Source: Thermoleptolyngbya sichuanensis A183
GTDB lineage: Bacteria; Cyanobacteriota; Cyanobacteriia; Elainellales; Elainellaceae
Length of the DNA stretch: 64,000 nucleotides
Direction of reading: 5' to 3'
Assembly: GCF_013177315.1 (NCBI RefSeq)
Contig: NZ_CP053661.1
Coordinates: forward strand, 5,084,001-5,148,000
Shown here: piece by piece, positions 25,803 to 34,047 of the stretch
Position numbering within the stretch: the first letter of the stretch is position 1
How the letters are laid out: every line of letters begins with the position of its first letter
Made by a program: the position numbers and the translations under genes
Notes under the pieces: generated by a model
Database searches by the model: none
What the model saw: the letters and a program-made list of their open reading frames with translations, nothing else
What the model was told of the DNA's origin: nothing

Positions 25803-26333
25803 CTAGGGTGTTAAGGCATCTTCAAGCTTGCGGAGAACCGAGGCTTCGGCTTGGCTGATCTTCTCGCCGCCAATCCCCAGAAAGCCGCCTTCTTTCACGG
25901 CTTCGGCGACCTTGGTGGCGATCGCCAATAGCCAGCCCCTGTACTCATTGGCTTGCACCCCCGTTACCTTCGCCGCCAGCACCGATTTGACTTTATCAAA
26001 ATGGGCGATCGCCGCATTTCGTCCTTCAGATGCGTTTTTCAAATCACGAATATAGCGGAGAATTTGAAACTCCTTCTTAAGCAAAAGTGAATCAGCCGGA
26101 GTACTATCCGCCAGGTCAACTTCATTCAGCGCTGAGACTACCGAACTCACCAACCCATCGGGCGGAAGATCTTGACGCTGCTGCTCAACAGCCAGGATTT
26201 TGACACCCGCCTGCACTTCTTTCATAAAAGAGACAGGATCGGTCTTATCAGCCAGCGTCAGCGCAATAATTGCCTGCATAGGCGCTTGCGTTAAAACTGC
26301 CCACTCCTCTTCTGAGAAATATTGTTGCACCAT
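25803..26333 (-). CDS. Conserved hypothetical protein, 176 aa
   Basis: The protein is helical and soluble. It begins M-V-Q-Q-Y-F-S-E-E-E-W-A-V-L-T-Q-A-P and ends with E-G-G-F-L-G-I-G-G-E-K-I-S-Q-A-E-A. The middle repeats Ala/Leu/Val heptad-like spacing. No catalytic motif or membrane segment was found. The F-L-G-I-G-G-E-x-I-S-x-x-E signature near the C-terminus is distinctive and should identify relatives by search. The gene is monocistronic. Confidence 0.7.
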   Translation of the reverse strand: MVQQYFSEEEWAVLTQAPMQAIIALTLADKTDPVSFMKEVQAGVKILAVEQQRQDLPPDGLVSSVVSALNEVDLADSTPADSLLLKKEFQILRYIRDLKNASEGRNAAIAHFDKVKSVLAAKVTGVQANEYRGWLLAIATKVAEAVKEGGFLGIGGEKISQAEASVLRKLEDALTP

Positions 26334-26565
26334 AACTGTTTCCTCAATCGTTTCTTCGAGTTGCGCCCCAGAAAACAGCTTTGTAAAACAACCCGTTTTC
26401 TGAGAACCGATCCAACCACGCCGGAAGGAGCTTTCAAAAAATCTCAGTAATTTCCGTATGCATTACAGCAGGATACTGGAAAACAACGCTTTTTGTGTAG
26501 GTTTCCTGCGTACATTCGCGGTTGCAATTTCTTAGGCGGTGCAAAGCCGCCTGCAAGGCTTCCGT

Positions 26566-29292
26566 CTAGGGGATGATCGGGGCGTTGCAGCCCGCTGCAT
26601 CAGGGAACCCTAGCAGTTGCCCAACGGCAAAGCAGCGAAACGGATTTTGGGGCACAGGCGGATCGCCTGCCGCAATCCACACCTTGAGCCGCATCGGGTC
26701 ATAAATTGCCTGTCGCAACGCGCCATTGCCGCCGGGACTAGCATCGTCGTCAAACACATCAAACGGGCTGGCTTCCAGCGTGATGGGATGAGTGCGATCG
26801 CGCAAAATGTCTGCTACCACCGTCGGGTCGATTTCGCCATAGCGAGAACTGATACCATCTGGCTCCAAAAGCTGCCCCAAGCGCTGAAACCGGAGATCAC
26901 TCGAAAGGTCAATTGGCAGCGGCTGGCGCTCAAACATCTCCGGCAGGACGAAATGATTGGTCGCGTAAAGCACGCCGTTGTCTTGGAGGGGACGCACGCC
27001 CAAGTGCCGCCCCGTAAACTCGAATACGCCTGCTTCCCGCGACTTGCCATCAGTAATCATAATGATGTTGCCCCGCACGCGAGGCTGCGTTTCCATGAGG
27101 CTGCGGGCTTCGGCAAAGCTAGTGGCCGTTTTCAAGATTTGCCCCATAAGTTGCACATTGCTGCGCCCTTCCCGCGACAGTTCGGTGATATCCGCCGCGT
27201 GGGCCGTATCCAGGCCCAGCGAAATGCCTGCCACATTCACCCCAGAGTTTGGCCAGATTACACCGGGATAGGTGACAAACACATGGGGCAGGCCGTCAAG
27301 CGGCTGCCGGATAAACAGGATGGGGTTGTAGACGACGTAATCGACGGGTTTTTCGTTGTTATCGACGCTGCTGCCGTGGTAGAGATAGCCGTCTCTGGTT
27401 GCGGCGTTGGTTGCCACAAACTGGTTACAGCCTTCCCAAAACAGCTCTCGCGGCAGCGTGTAGCCGAGGATTTCTTGGAACACGTCCGCGTAGGACATCA
27501 TCATGCAAACGTCCATATCAATGCCGATATCGCTGGTCGCATCGGCCAATCCCCGGCATTCTTCTAGTAGCTCTGGGAAGGCTCGGTTTTTGGCCAGTCG
27601 CCCTAGCCCCAGCCCTACACCTGCCAGCCGAGCGATCCGCAGCGGCCGTTCGCCAATGCTGGCGATTTCATCATGCAGTAGGGTACCGTGCTGATAGCCC
27701 ATGTCGTAGGGGGTTCCTGCTAGCCAGACGATTTTGATTAAGCCGCGCTCTTCTCGGTGGGCGGGGACGGGCTGCCAATTGGCGGGCAGGAATTCAGCGA
27801 CTTTTTCGGGGGCGATCGCCACTTTAGGCGCGGGTGATCCTGGGGTTGCTATATTGCAATCGCAGACGGTTTCGGCGGCGGAGGCTTGCAGGTTTAGCAG
27901 CCACGATTCAAAGGCGATCGCCCCGTCGGCCGTTGAAGGTGCGCGATTGACCAACTGCCCCAAGCGAATTAGCCGCGACCCGTCTAGCACAATCTGTGAA
28001 GTCGGATAGCGTTGCAACAGTTCCAGCAGGGTGAACTGCCCGTCGCCCGCCGCAGACAGCACCAGCGTAGACCGCAGCGCCTGGATATTTGCCCGATTGG
28101 ATGGGGTTTGAATCACCTCGCCAATCTTAAATAGCGCGTATTCTCCCAATATGGAATTCAGATCTTCATCTAAGTTAACTGCGTTGGCTCTAATGGAGTC
28201 GTTCAAAGCCTCCCGAAACTGATCAGGCGCAATTTTGGCAATCCGTAGCATCGATCGCCATCCGGGTGAAAGGTAGCCCGTTTCGGCAAAGGTGGTCAGT
28301 TCGCCAATGCTGATAGACGGGCGCAGCGGGCCCAAGGCAATCACCAGTCGCCGATTGGCAAAGTCTGGCAGCGGGGGCACAGCCTGAGCGCTGGCGGTCT
28401 GTTTTGGGCTGGCGGTCTGTTTTGGGCTGGCGCTGGGGTCGGCAAGAATGCCTGTGTTTGCGATCAGGCGGTTTTTTGCGCTGGCGATCGCCCCCGTGAG
28501 AGCAGTGGTTTGAACAGACGACTCGATGGGGGGCGAGTGTATGGCAGGGGCGATCGCCGCAGCGGCTTCAGTCCACCCAGCCGCGGCCGTTTGAGCTTGG
28601 TCACCAGGCTGGACGTTGAGACGAGTGGCTTCAAGCGTTGCAGCGCAGTCGCACACCAACTCCGGCAGCAGCGTCTGCACCGTCCGCAGCACGGGCAGCA
28701 GCCGATTCACCACCAGTTCCACATCCGTATAGGCTTGCTCCAGTCGTCCCACTTCCAGCCGCACGGCAGGTTGGGGATACTGTTGCAGCAGTTCCAGCAC
28801 AGAAAACGTGCCGTCATCTCGGAGGGCGCGGCGAAGGGCCGTTTCCACCTCGTCGAGCCGCTCACTGCCGAGGGGATCGCCCACGGTTTTATTGATCTGG
28901 AGAAGGATAAATTGGCGCTCTGGCAGTGCGTCCAAATTGGGCAGGGCGATCGCCTGCGTCAGCCAGTGGTGCATTGCGTCTGGCTCAATCTCTGCGGCAA
29001 TCAACAATGCCTGGGTTGGTTCTGAAAGGGTTTTCTGCGCTGCAAAGGTCGCCAATTCGGCATAGGGAACTGAGAGCCGCTGATCCCGAAACTGAAGAAT
29101 CACCGTTTGGGCAGCGCTGACGCGATGAGCCATCAGCAGGTTGAGCAGCAGGCTCAGCAGCAGCCCCAAACCCAGTCCTACGCCTAGTTTTACAGACGGA
29201 CGATAAGGACGATGAAACATCTGCCGCAGTCGCAAGAACCGGGCGATCGCCCAATTTCGCAATCCTCGAACATCCCAAACGCCATGCCTCAT
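26566..29292 (-). CDS. DUF1400-DUF1400-C45 peptidase fusion protein
   Basis: The 908-residue protein starts at ATG 29292; the open frame extends to GTG 29340, which lies inside a transposable repeat and is unlikely. An N-terminal membrane anchor (L-G-V-G-L-G-L-G-L-L-L-S-L-L-L-N-L-L) is followed by two similar all-helical modules of DUF1400 type (about 60-200 and 315-450), each of the form L-x-x-x-A-x-x-G-x-x-S-x, separated by a Pro/Ala/Ser/Lys linker with a duplicated S-P-K-Q-T-A. The C-terminal half (about 530-890) is a C45 acyl-CoA:6-APA acyltransferase-type hydrolase: Y-D-M-G-Y-Q-H-G-T, then the nucleophile Cys622 in E-G-C-N-Q-F and A-T-R-D-G-Y-L-Y-H-G-S-S-V-D-N-N. The family self-cleaves before that cysteine and attacks amide bonds. 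An exported, membrane-tethered hydrolase is inferred; substrate unknown. Confidence 0.85.
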   Translation of the reverse strand: MRHGVWDVRGLRNWAIARFLRLRQMFHRPYRPSVKLGVGLGLGLLLSLLLNLLMAHRVSAAQTVILQFRDQRLSVPYAELATFAAQKTLSEPTQALLIAAEIEPDAMHHWLTQAIALPNLDALPERQFILLQINKTVGDPLGSERLDEVETALRRALRDDGTFSVLELLQQYPQPAVRLEVGRLEQAYTDVELVVNRLLPVLRTVQTLLPELVCDCAATLEATRLNVQPGDQAQTAAAGWTEAAAAIAPAIHSPPIESSVQTTALTGAIASAKNRLIANTGILADPSASPKQTASPKQTASAQAVPPLPDFANRRLVIALGPLRPSISIGELTTFAETGYLSPGWRSMLRIAKIAPDQFREALNDSIRANAVNLDEDLNSILGEYALFKIGEVIQTPSNRANIQALRSTLVLSAAGDGQFTLLELLQRYPTSQIVLDGSRLIRLGQLVNRAPSTADGAIAFESWLLNLQASAAETVCDCNIATPGSPAPKVAIAPEKVAEFLPANWQPVPAHREERGLIKIVWLAGTPYDMGYQHGTLLHDEIASIGERPLRIARLAGVGLGLGRLAKNRAFPELLEECRGLADATSDIGIDMDVCMMMSYADVFQEILGYTLPRELFWEGCNQFVATNAATRDGYLYHGSSVDNNEKPVDYVVYNPILFIRQPLDGLPHVFVTYPGVIWPNSGVNVAGISLGLDTAHAADITELSREGRSNVQLMGQILKTATSFAEARSLMETQPRVRGNIIMITDGKSREAGVFEFTGRHLGVRPLQDNGVLYATNHFVLPEMFERQPLPIDLSSDLRFQRLGQLLEPDGISSRYGEIDPTVVADILRDRTHPITLEASPFDVFDDDASPGGNGALRQAIYDPMRLKVWIAAGDPPVPQNPFRCFAVGQLLGFPDAAGCNAPIIP

Positions 29293-29334
29293 AGGTTTCT
29301 CAATCAACTCTGTTAAAAAAATCAACTCTGTTAA

Positions 29335-29433
29335 GGGCACCTCGAAAAATTCAGATCTTCTTGATAATAGCTACGAGAAAACGAGAGTTTCAGGCTCCCA
29401 AAATTCTCAATAAGGCAATTAATCGAGGCACCC
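29335..29433. mobile_element. 99-bp MITE-like element, copy B (inverted relative to copy A)
   Basis: The left end GGGCACCTCGA is intact; the right end reads TCGAGGCACCC with two changes. It is flanked by TTAA on both sides (29331-29334 and 29434-29437), a 4-bp target duplication. It matches copy A at 1829-1927 when reverse-complemented. It sits immediately upstream of the DUF1400-C45 gene and so forms part of that gene's promoter or leader region. Confidence 0.85.
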
Positions 29434-29934
29434 TTAAGAAATTCAAACACAAGCCTTTGAATTTGGAATTTGCAACCTGGAGCTAGTCAATTTTCAAGAA
29501 ATTCCTGGACTAAAAACTTCTAGCCTAAATTTCCAAACCGAAGACTCAAAACGGTCTAGCTCTACGAGAAAATACCCTTAGCGTCACTTCAAGCACACCC
29601 GTAGTGTAAATGAGATCGACAGTAAAGTATCGGGTATATCTAGCAAAGACACGTATCACCTTGTAAAATCCTACAAAATAGCGACATTAGCAAGCACTTA
29701 CCGAAAAAAGGCGCAGGACGGCTGATCGCCATCCATTTTTAAGCAGGGTTGAGTCATTCCTTCCGGTATCTCTTGACCCTGGCAGTATTTCATAGGCAAT
29801 ACATTGACGTGGTTATTACCGTTATTACCACTGAGTTTCCAATGGTTTACATGCTGGTGCGCCTTTATTTTGGTAGTGCTGCGATCGCATCTGGTGTTGA
29901 GGAAATTTGAGGAAATCTTTTGAGGAGTGAGTCC
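29434..29934. other. Divergent intergenic region, about 500 bp
   Basis: AT-rich leader between the C45 fusion gene and the duplicated barrel gene. No gene was accepted; a minus-strand frame at 29698-29964 overlaps the next start and has no family. Confidence 0.55.
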
Positions 29935-31374
29935 ATGAAATCCGATTTGCAATCTACCCGCCAATGGCAGTGCCTCTTGCTGTCGGGCAGCGTGTTGGTG
30001 TCTACGGTCATTGTCGGGGGACAGGCGGCCGTTGCTTCAGAAGCAATCGTTGCAGAAGCAGCGGCCGCAGAATCGATTGCCGCAGAATCAACGACCAAAT
30101 CTGGCTCAGTTCGCAGCACGATTCCCCCGCTTTCACCGATTCGCTCACTGAGTGTCGAACCTTTGCTTGTCGAACCACTGGAATCTGTCGAGGTGGCTCC
30201 CGAAGCAGCCGTTGCTCCCGAACCCGTCGTGGTTGTTCCAGACGCAGAGCCGGACTCTGAAAGCACCACAGGGCTAACTACAACACCCAGCATCGAGAGC
30301 GCTGAGGTTGGGTCAGATGAAGTCGAAGCCGCTGAAATCGAGATTCCGATGGGCACGGCCGCAGATCTAGAGCCAATGCCAACCAATCCGGCGATCGCCA
30401 ATACTGATACAGAGCTTGATCCAGACCTATCCGATCCCAGCTTCTCAGTTCCCGCCCCCATCGAAATTGCTCAAACAGGCCCTCGCGAAGTCCGCTATGT
30501 CTTCAGCTACATCGGCGTGGGGGTCAACTTGGGCATTGCGGGCGATGCCGCCATCGGCGACACCAGCTTTGCTGTCCTCAGCAAAATTGCCCTCAATCCC
30601 TACCTCTCCCTGCGTCCCAGCCTGCTGATCGAAGACGATGTGAGCATTCTCGTTCCTGTGACCTACGACTTTGGCATTGCCGGGCCAGGCACGGGCATTG
30701 CGCCATTTGCCGGCCTGGGCCTCACGTTTTCCACAGGCAATGACAACAACGTAGACTTCTTGCTGACAGGCGGGCTAGATTTTCCGATCAACAGTTCACT
30801 AGTGGCCACAGCATCAGCCAACCTTGCGCCCTTTGGCCGTGAAGTAGACTTTGGCATTCTGCTGGGTCTGGGCTACACCTTTAGCGCTCGTCGGGCGGTG
30901 GTGCGTCGTCCCACGATCGCCGATGTGCAGGATGCGGTCGGCGGCACGGCTGATACGCTTGGCCGCAGATCCCGCATCAACCCCAGCTTTATTGGCGCTG
31001 GGGCGAACCTGGGCATCGGCGGCGACTCTGCGCTGGGCAACACCAGCTTCGCCATCCTGAGCAAGTTTGCCCTGAACCGCACGCTGTCGATTCGCCCAGG
31101 TCTGCTGATCGAGGACGACGTAGAAGTGCTACTGCCTGTCACCTTTGACCTGGAGCCAATTCGGACGGGATACACAACGCTGGCTCCCTACGTTGGGGCA
31201 GGAATTGCCTTCTCCTTTGGCGATGACAGCGGGTTAGACCTGCTGCTGACGGGCGGTCTTGATATCCCCCTCACGGCTTTTCTGGCACTGACGACGGGCA
31301 TCAACGTCGGGCTGTTTGATAGCTTCGATGTGGGCGCAACGCTGGGTTTGGTTTATACATTCTCGCCTTACTAA
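29935..31374 (+). CDS. Outer-membrane-type protein with two tandem beta-barrel-like domains
   Basis: The protein (479 residues) has a signal peptide (L-L-L-S-G-S-V-L-V-S-T-V-I-V-G-G with a likely cut after A-V-A-S near residue 35). An acidic, Pro/Ser/Val-rich disordered region reaches to about 180. Two homologous blocks of roughly 130 residues follow, each beginning G-V/A-G-V/A-N-L-G-I-x-G-D, containing N-T/D-T-S-F-A-x-L-S-K and L-I-E-D-D-V, and ending in alternating hydrophobic strands with a final aromatic (G-L-G-Y-T-F and L-G-L-V-Y-T-F-S). Alternating strands with aromatic ends are the pattern of outer-membrane barrels. GAGGAG before ATG 29935 supports this start over a TTG at 29920. Function unknown; the internal duplication is clear. 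Confidence 0.8.
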   Translation: MKSDLQSTRQWQCLLLSGSVLVSTVIVGGQAAVASEAIVAEAAAAESIAAESTTKSGSVRSTIPPLSPIRSLSVEPLLVEPLESVEVAPEAAVAPEPVVVVPDAEPDSESTTGLTTTPSIESAEVGSDEVEAAEIEIPMGTAADLEPMPTNPAIANTDTELDPDLSDPSFSVPAPIEIAQTGPREVRYVFSYIGVGVNLGIAGDAAIGDTSFAVLSKIALNPYLSLRPSLLIEDDVSILVPVTYDFGIAGPGTGIAPFAGLGLTFSTGNDNNVDFLLTGGLDFPINSSLVATASANLAPFGREVDFGILLGLGYTFSARRAVVRRPTIADVQDAVGGTADTLGRRSRINPSFIGAGANLGIGGDSALGNTSFAILSKFALNRTLSIRPGLLIEDDVEVLLPVTFDLEPIRTGYTTLAPYVGAGIAFSFGDDSGLDLLLTGGLDIPLTAFLALTTGINVGLFDSFDVGATLGLVYTFSPY

Positions 31375-31454
31375 TTACTAAAAAGCGATTAAGAAGCGCT
31401 GTCATTAAAACTTCTGGCAATATCGAACGTTTACCAAACAGCGTTTACTGATAC

Positions 31455-31498
31455 CCAAAAAGCGCTGCGCGAGGAGTCGTTATCGCGCAGCGCTTTGG
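31455..31498. terminator. Strong hairpin after the barrel gene
   Basis: AAAGCGCTGCGCGA pairs perfectly with TCGCGCAGCGCTTT around a 10-nt loop, and flanking CC/GG extend it. No clean T run follows, but the stem is 14 bp or more and lies between convergent genes, so termination in both directions is likely. Confidence 0.6.
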
Positions 31499-31636
31499 TA
31501 AAGTCCCCAACTATTGCTACAAGCGGGGGTACAGCATTTTTATGCGAGGTGAGGCATGCGCTAGATAGGAAAGGCGAGGGCTTGTGTCTTAGTCTTATGC
31601 CTCACTAGCTTCAAAAACGCTTTGCTATAGGTCGGA

Positions 31637-33766
31637 TCAGGCAAAGTAGGTAGCAACGGGCAGTGCGCCCAGGGTGGCGTGGCCCTCTGCGAGGGTTGCG
31701 GTCGTGAGGTTGACTACAAGGTCATCCTTGGCATTGAAGCTGGCAGTGCCGTTGTTGGCGGAGAGGTATAGCTCTTGCTTCCAGCGAAACATGACTGCTT
31801 CGTTTGCCTTGAGCGCCTGACGGCCGCCTCGCTTCTGATTTTTGTCGGCGTAGGCCAGCTTGACGGCATCTTCTAGGGTTTTTGCCCTAATGTTGCCTGC
31901 GTTGAACAGCGCTTTGGGGCGGTTCAGCGTGGTCAGGTTGTTGTCAAAGTCGAACACGAGGCGATCGCCCTCCAGCACATTCAAATCTAAAATGCGATCG
32001 GGCGCAGTGACCAGCGATTGCCTGAGCGCCTTGCCCTGCCGACCCGCGCTATAGACAAACCAGTCTGCTCCCGCGCCGCCGACCAGCGTATCGCCGCCTG
32101 CCCTACCCAGCAGGATGTCATTGCCGCCTTCGCCCCGCAACACGTCCGCACCCGCAGTGCCCAGCAGGATGTCGTCTGCCGCCGTGCCCGTGATTTCGGT
32201 GGGCGGGTTGACCACTGTGCCCGTTGCGCCAAACTCCACTGCGCCAATGTCGATTTTGCTGTCGCGGGTGCGGCCTAGCTTGTCTGTCGTGGGTGCGCCG
32301 GAGCTAACGCCTGCGTTAATCGCAGCGCTGCCCTCCAGAAGCGGATGAAACAGCAGAAAACCGTCACTCATCTGCTGCAAACCGCCCAGTTTCGGATCGG
32401 CAATGCGAATGCCAGAAAACACCAGATTGCTGCTGTTTGCACCGCCCGCAAAGGTGGAAAATTGCAGGTTGCCGCCGCCATTGGCAAACGTGCCGCTGCT
32501 CTGCTGCTGGATATTCCAGGTGTTGCCGCCGTTGGCTGCGGTGTTGTTGAAAAAGACAGTGTTTCGTAGCGTCGCAGTGCTGCCACCTGCCACCGAAACG
32601 CCGCCGCCGACCCAGCCTGCGGTATTGAGGGCAATCGTGGTGTTGACAATCGTGGCGTTGTTGTAGAGCGCCATGCCGCCGCCCACATTGCTCGGTCCGC
32701 GGCCAGTGACCGAGTTTCCAGAAAAGGTGCTGTTGGTAATCGTGGCAGGAGCCTTCATCGTCCAGATGCCGCCGCCCTGACCTGTGGCGCTGTTGCCGAC
32801 AAACGCCGTGTTGCTAATGGTCAGCCCCCGGTTCAGGTCGTTGCTCATGACCACGATCGCCCCGCCGTTGCCCCCGTTGCCCTGGGGCAGTGCCGTCACC
32901 GCGTTGTCTTTGAACAGGCTGCCCGTAATAGTGACGCTATCTTGCTTGCCTGTATAGAGGTAGGCCGCGCCGCCTTCGCCCTTGCCCTTGTTGCCCTCAA
33001 ACACGCTGTTGACAATGCGGATAAAGCCGGACGCTTCGCTGGTGGAACTGGCGCGGTCGGTGTAGATTGCGCCGCCAAAGCCCCGCAAAAACGGGTTGGG
33101 CTTGCCTGTGTCGTAAAAAGCAGCCGTCGTGCTGTTGTTGAGAAACTTGGAATTTTCGATGGTGAGCTTGCCGTTGAGGCTGTTGATCGCGCCACCGTTG
33201 ATGCCCTGGTTGTTGACAAACTCGCTGTTTCTTACCGTCAGCGGGCCGGGGCCCCAAAAGGCGATCGCCCCTGCCCCCCGTTCGTCATTGCCCGCCGTGG
33301 CCCGGTTGCCTGTGAACTTGCTGCCCGTCACCGTCAGGGAGCCTTCAAAGGCGCTGAACACCGCGCCGCCGCCCTTGTTGGCGACATTGTTGGTGAAAAC
33401 AACGTTTTCCAGCGTTAGCTTGCCCTGGTGTTCCGTGGCGATCGCCCCGCCGCGCTCGGTGGTGAAGCCGTTGATCAGCGTCAGATTTTTCACCGACAGG
33501 CTGGTGGGCTGCACCGAGGTCGATTGCAGGTTAAAAATGCGCGACTTGTTGTTGCCGCTAATTTTTAGCCCCGGCGCAGTGCTGCCGTCGATAGTTAGAT
33601 TTTTGCCTGCGGGAATATTGATCTGGCCGCTGGTGAGGGTAATGGTTTGCCCGGCCAGGCTGCTGGCAAAGCGAATCGTGCTGCCGCTGGTGGCTTGGGC
33701 GATCGCCGCCCGCAATGATCCAGCACCGCTGTCGGCGGTCGTCGTCACCGTAATGATTGTGGACAT
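31637..33766 (-). CDS. Parallel beta-helix / RTX exoprotein, paralogue 1
   Basis: The protein has 709 residues. It begins M-S-T-I-I-T-V-T-T-T-A-D-S-G-A-G-S-L-R-A with no signal peptide. A long right-handed beta-helix of the polymorphic outer membrane protein type follows, with repeats such as G-G-A-I, F-x-x-N and N-x-x-x-G-x-G-G-A (about 95-420). It ends in the choice-of-anchor-Q-like K-I-D-I-G-A-V-E-F (near 510), then three or four G-G-x-G-x-D-x-L calcium-binding RTX nonapeptides (about 530-570) and a tail ending in T-L-A-E-G-H-A-T. RTX repeats without a signal peptide point to type I secretion. The function is probably surface or extracellular adhesion; no catalytic motif was seen. Confidence 0.85.
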   Translation of the reverse strand: MSTIITVTTTADSGAGSLRAAIAQATSGSTIRFASSLAGQTITLTSGQINIPAGKNLTIDGSTAPGLKISGNNKSRIFNLQSTSVQPTSLSVKNLTLINGFTTERGGAIATEHQGKLTLENVVFTNNVANKGGGAVFSAFEGSLTVTGSKFTGNRATAGNDERGAGAIAFWGPGPLTVRNSEFVNNQGINGGAINSLNGKLTIENSKFLNNSTTAAFYDTGKPNPFLRGFGGAIYTDRASSTSEASGFIRIVNSVFEGNKGKGEGGAAYLYTGKQDSVTITGSLFKDNAVTALPQGNGGNGGAIVVMSNDLNRGLTISNTAFVGNSATGQGGGIWTMKAPATITNSTFSGNSVTGRGPSNVGGGMALYNNATIVNTTIALNTAGWVGGGVSVAGGSTATLRNTVFFNNTAANGGNTWNIQQQSSGTFANGGGNLQFSTFAGGANSSNLVFSGIRIADPKLGGLQQMSDGFLLFHPLLEGSAAINAGVSSGAPTTDKLGRTRDSKIDIGAVEFGATGTVVNPPTEITGTAADDILLGTAGADVLRGEGGNDILLGRAGGDTLVGGAGADWFVYSAGRQGKALRQSLVTAPDRILDLNVLEGDRLVFDFDNNLTTLNRPKALFNAGNIRAKTLEDAVKLAYADKNQKRGGRQALKANEAVMFRWKQELYLSANNGTASFNAKDDLVVNLTTATLAEGHATLGALPVATYFA

Positions 33767-34047
33767 GAGTGTTCCCTATCTGATGGTTAGCTGTAGGAAA
33801 TGCAGGAGAAATATACAGGAAATGCACAAGAAATGCACAGGAAATAAAGCAACTATCAACACGTTAGAAATCAAGCCACAGAACGTGAGATTAAACGCTT
33901 TCCGGAGAGATTAGTAGATGCACACGGAACCAAAGCAACCGAGTCGAGGAAACACAAAACCGAACGAAGTCGCATGACCCTGATCGACTTTCCGGGAACG
34001 CCAAAATTCCTTCAGGAAACATTCCAACGGGTTCATGATTTTTTCAC

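Noticed and set aside
26617-27567. 316-codon frame opposite the C45 domain
   Set aside because: Long, but wholly antisense to a protein with clear motifs, and without any motif of its own.
29865-30461. 198-codon frame opposite the barrel gene leader
   Set aside because: Ser/Thr/Gly-rich antisense of the acidic linker; no family.
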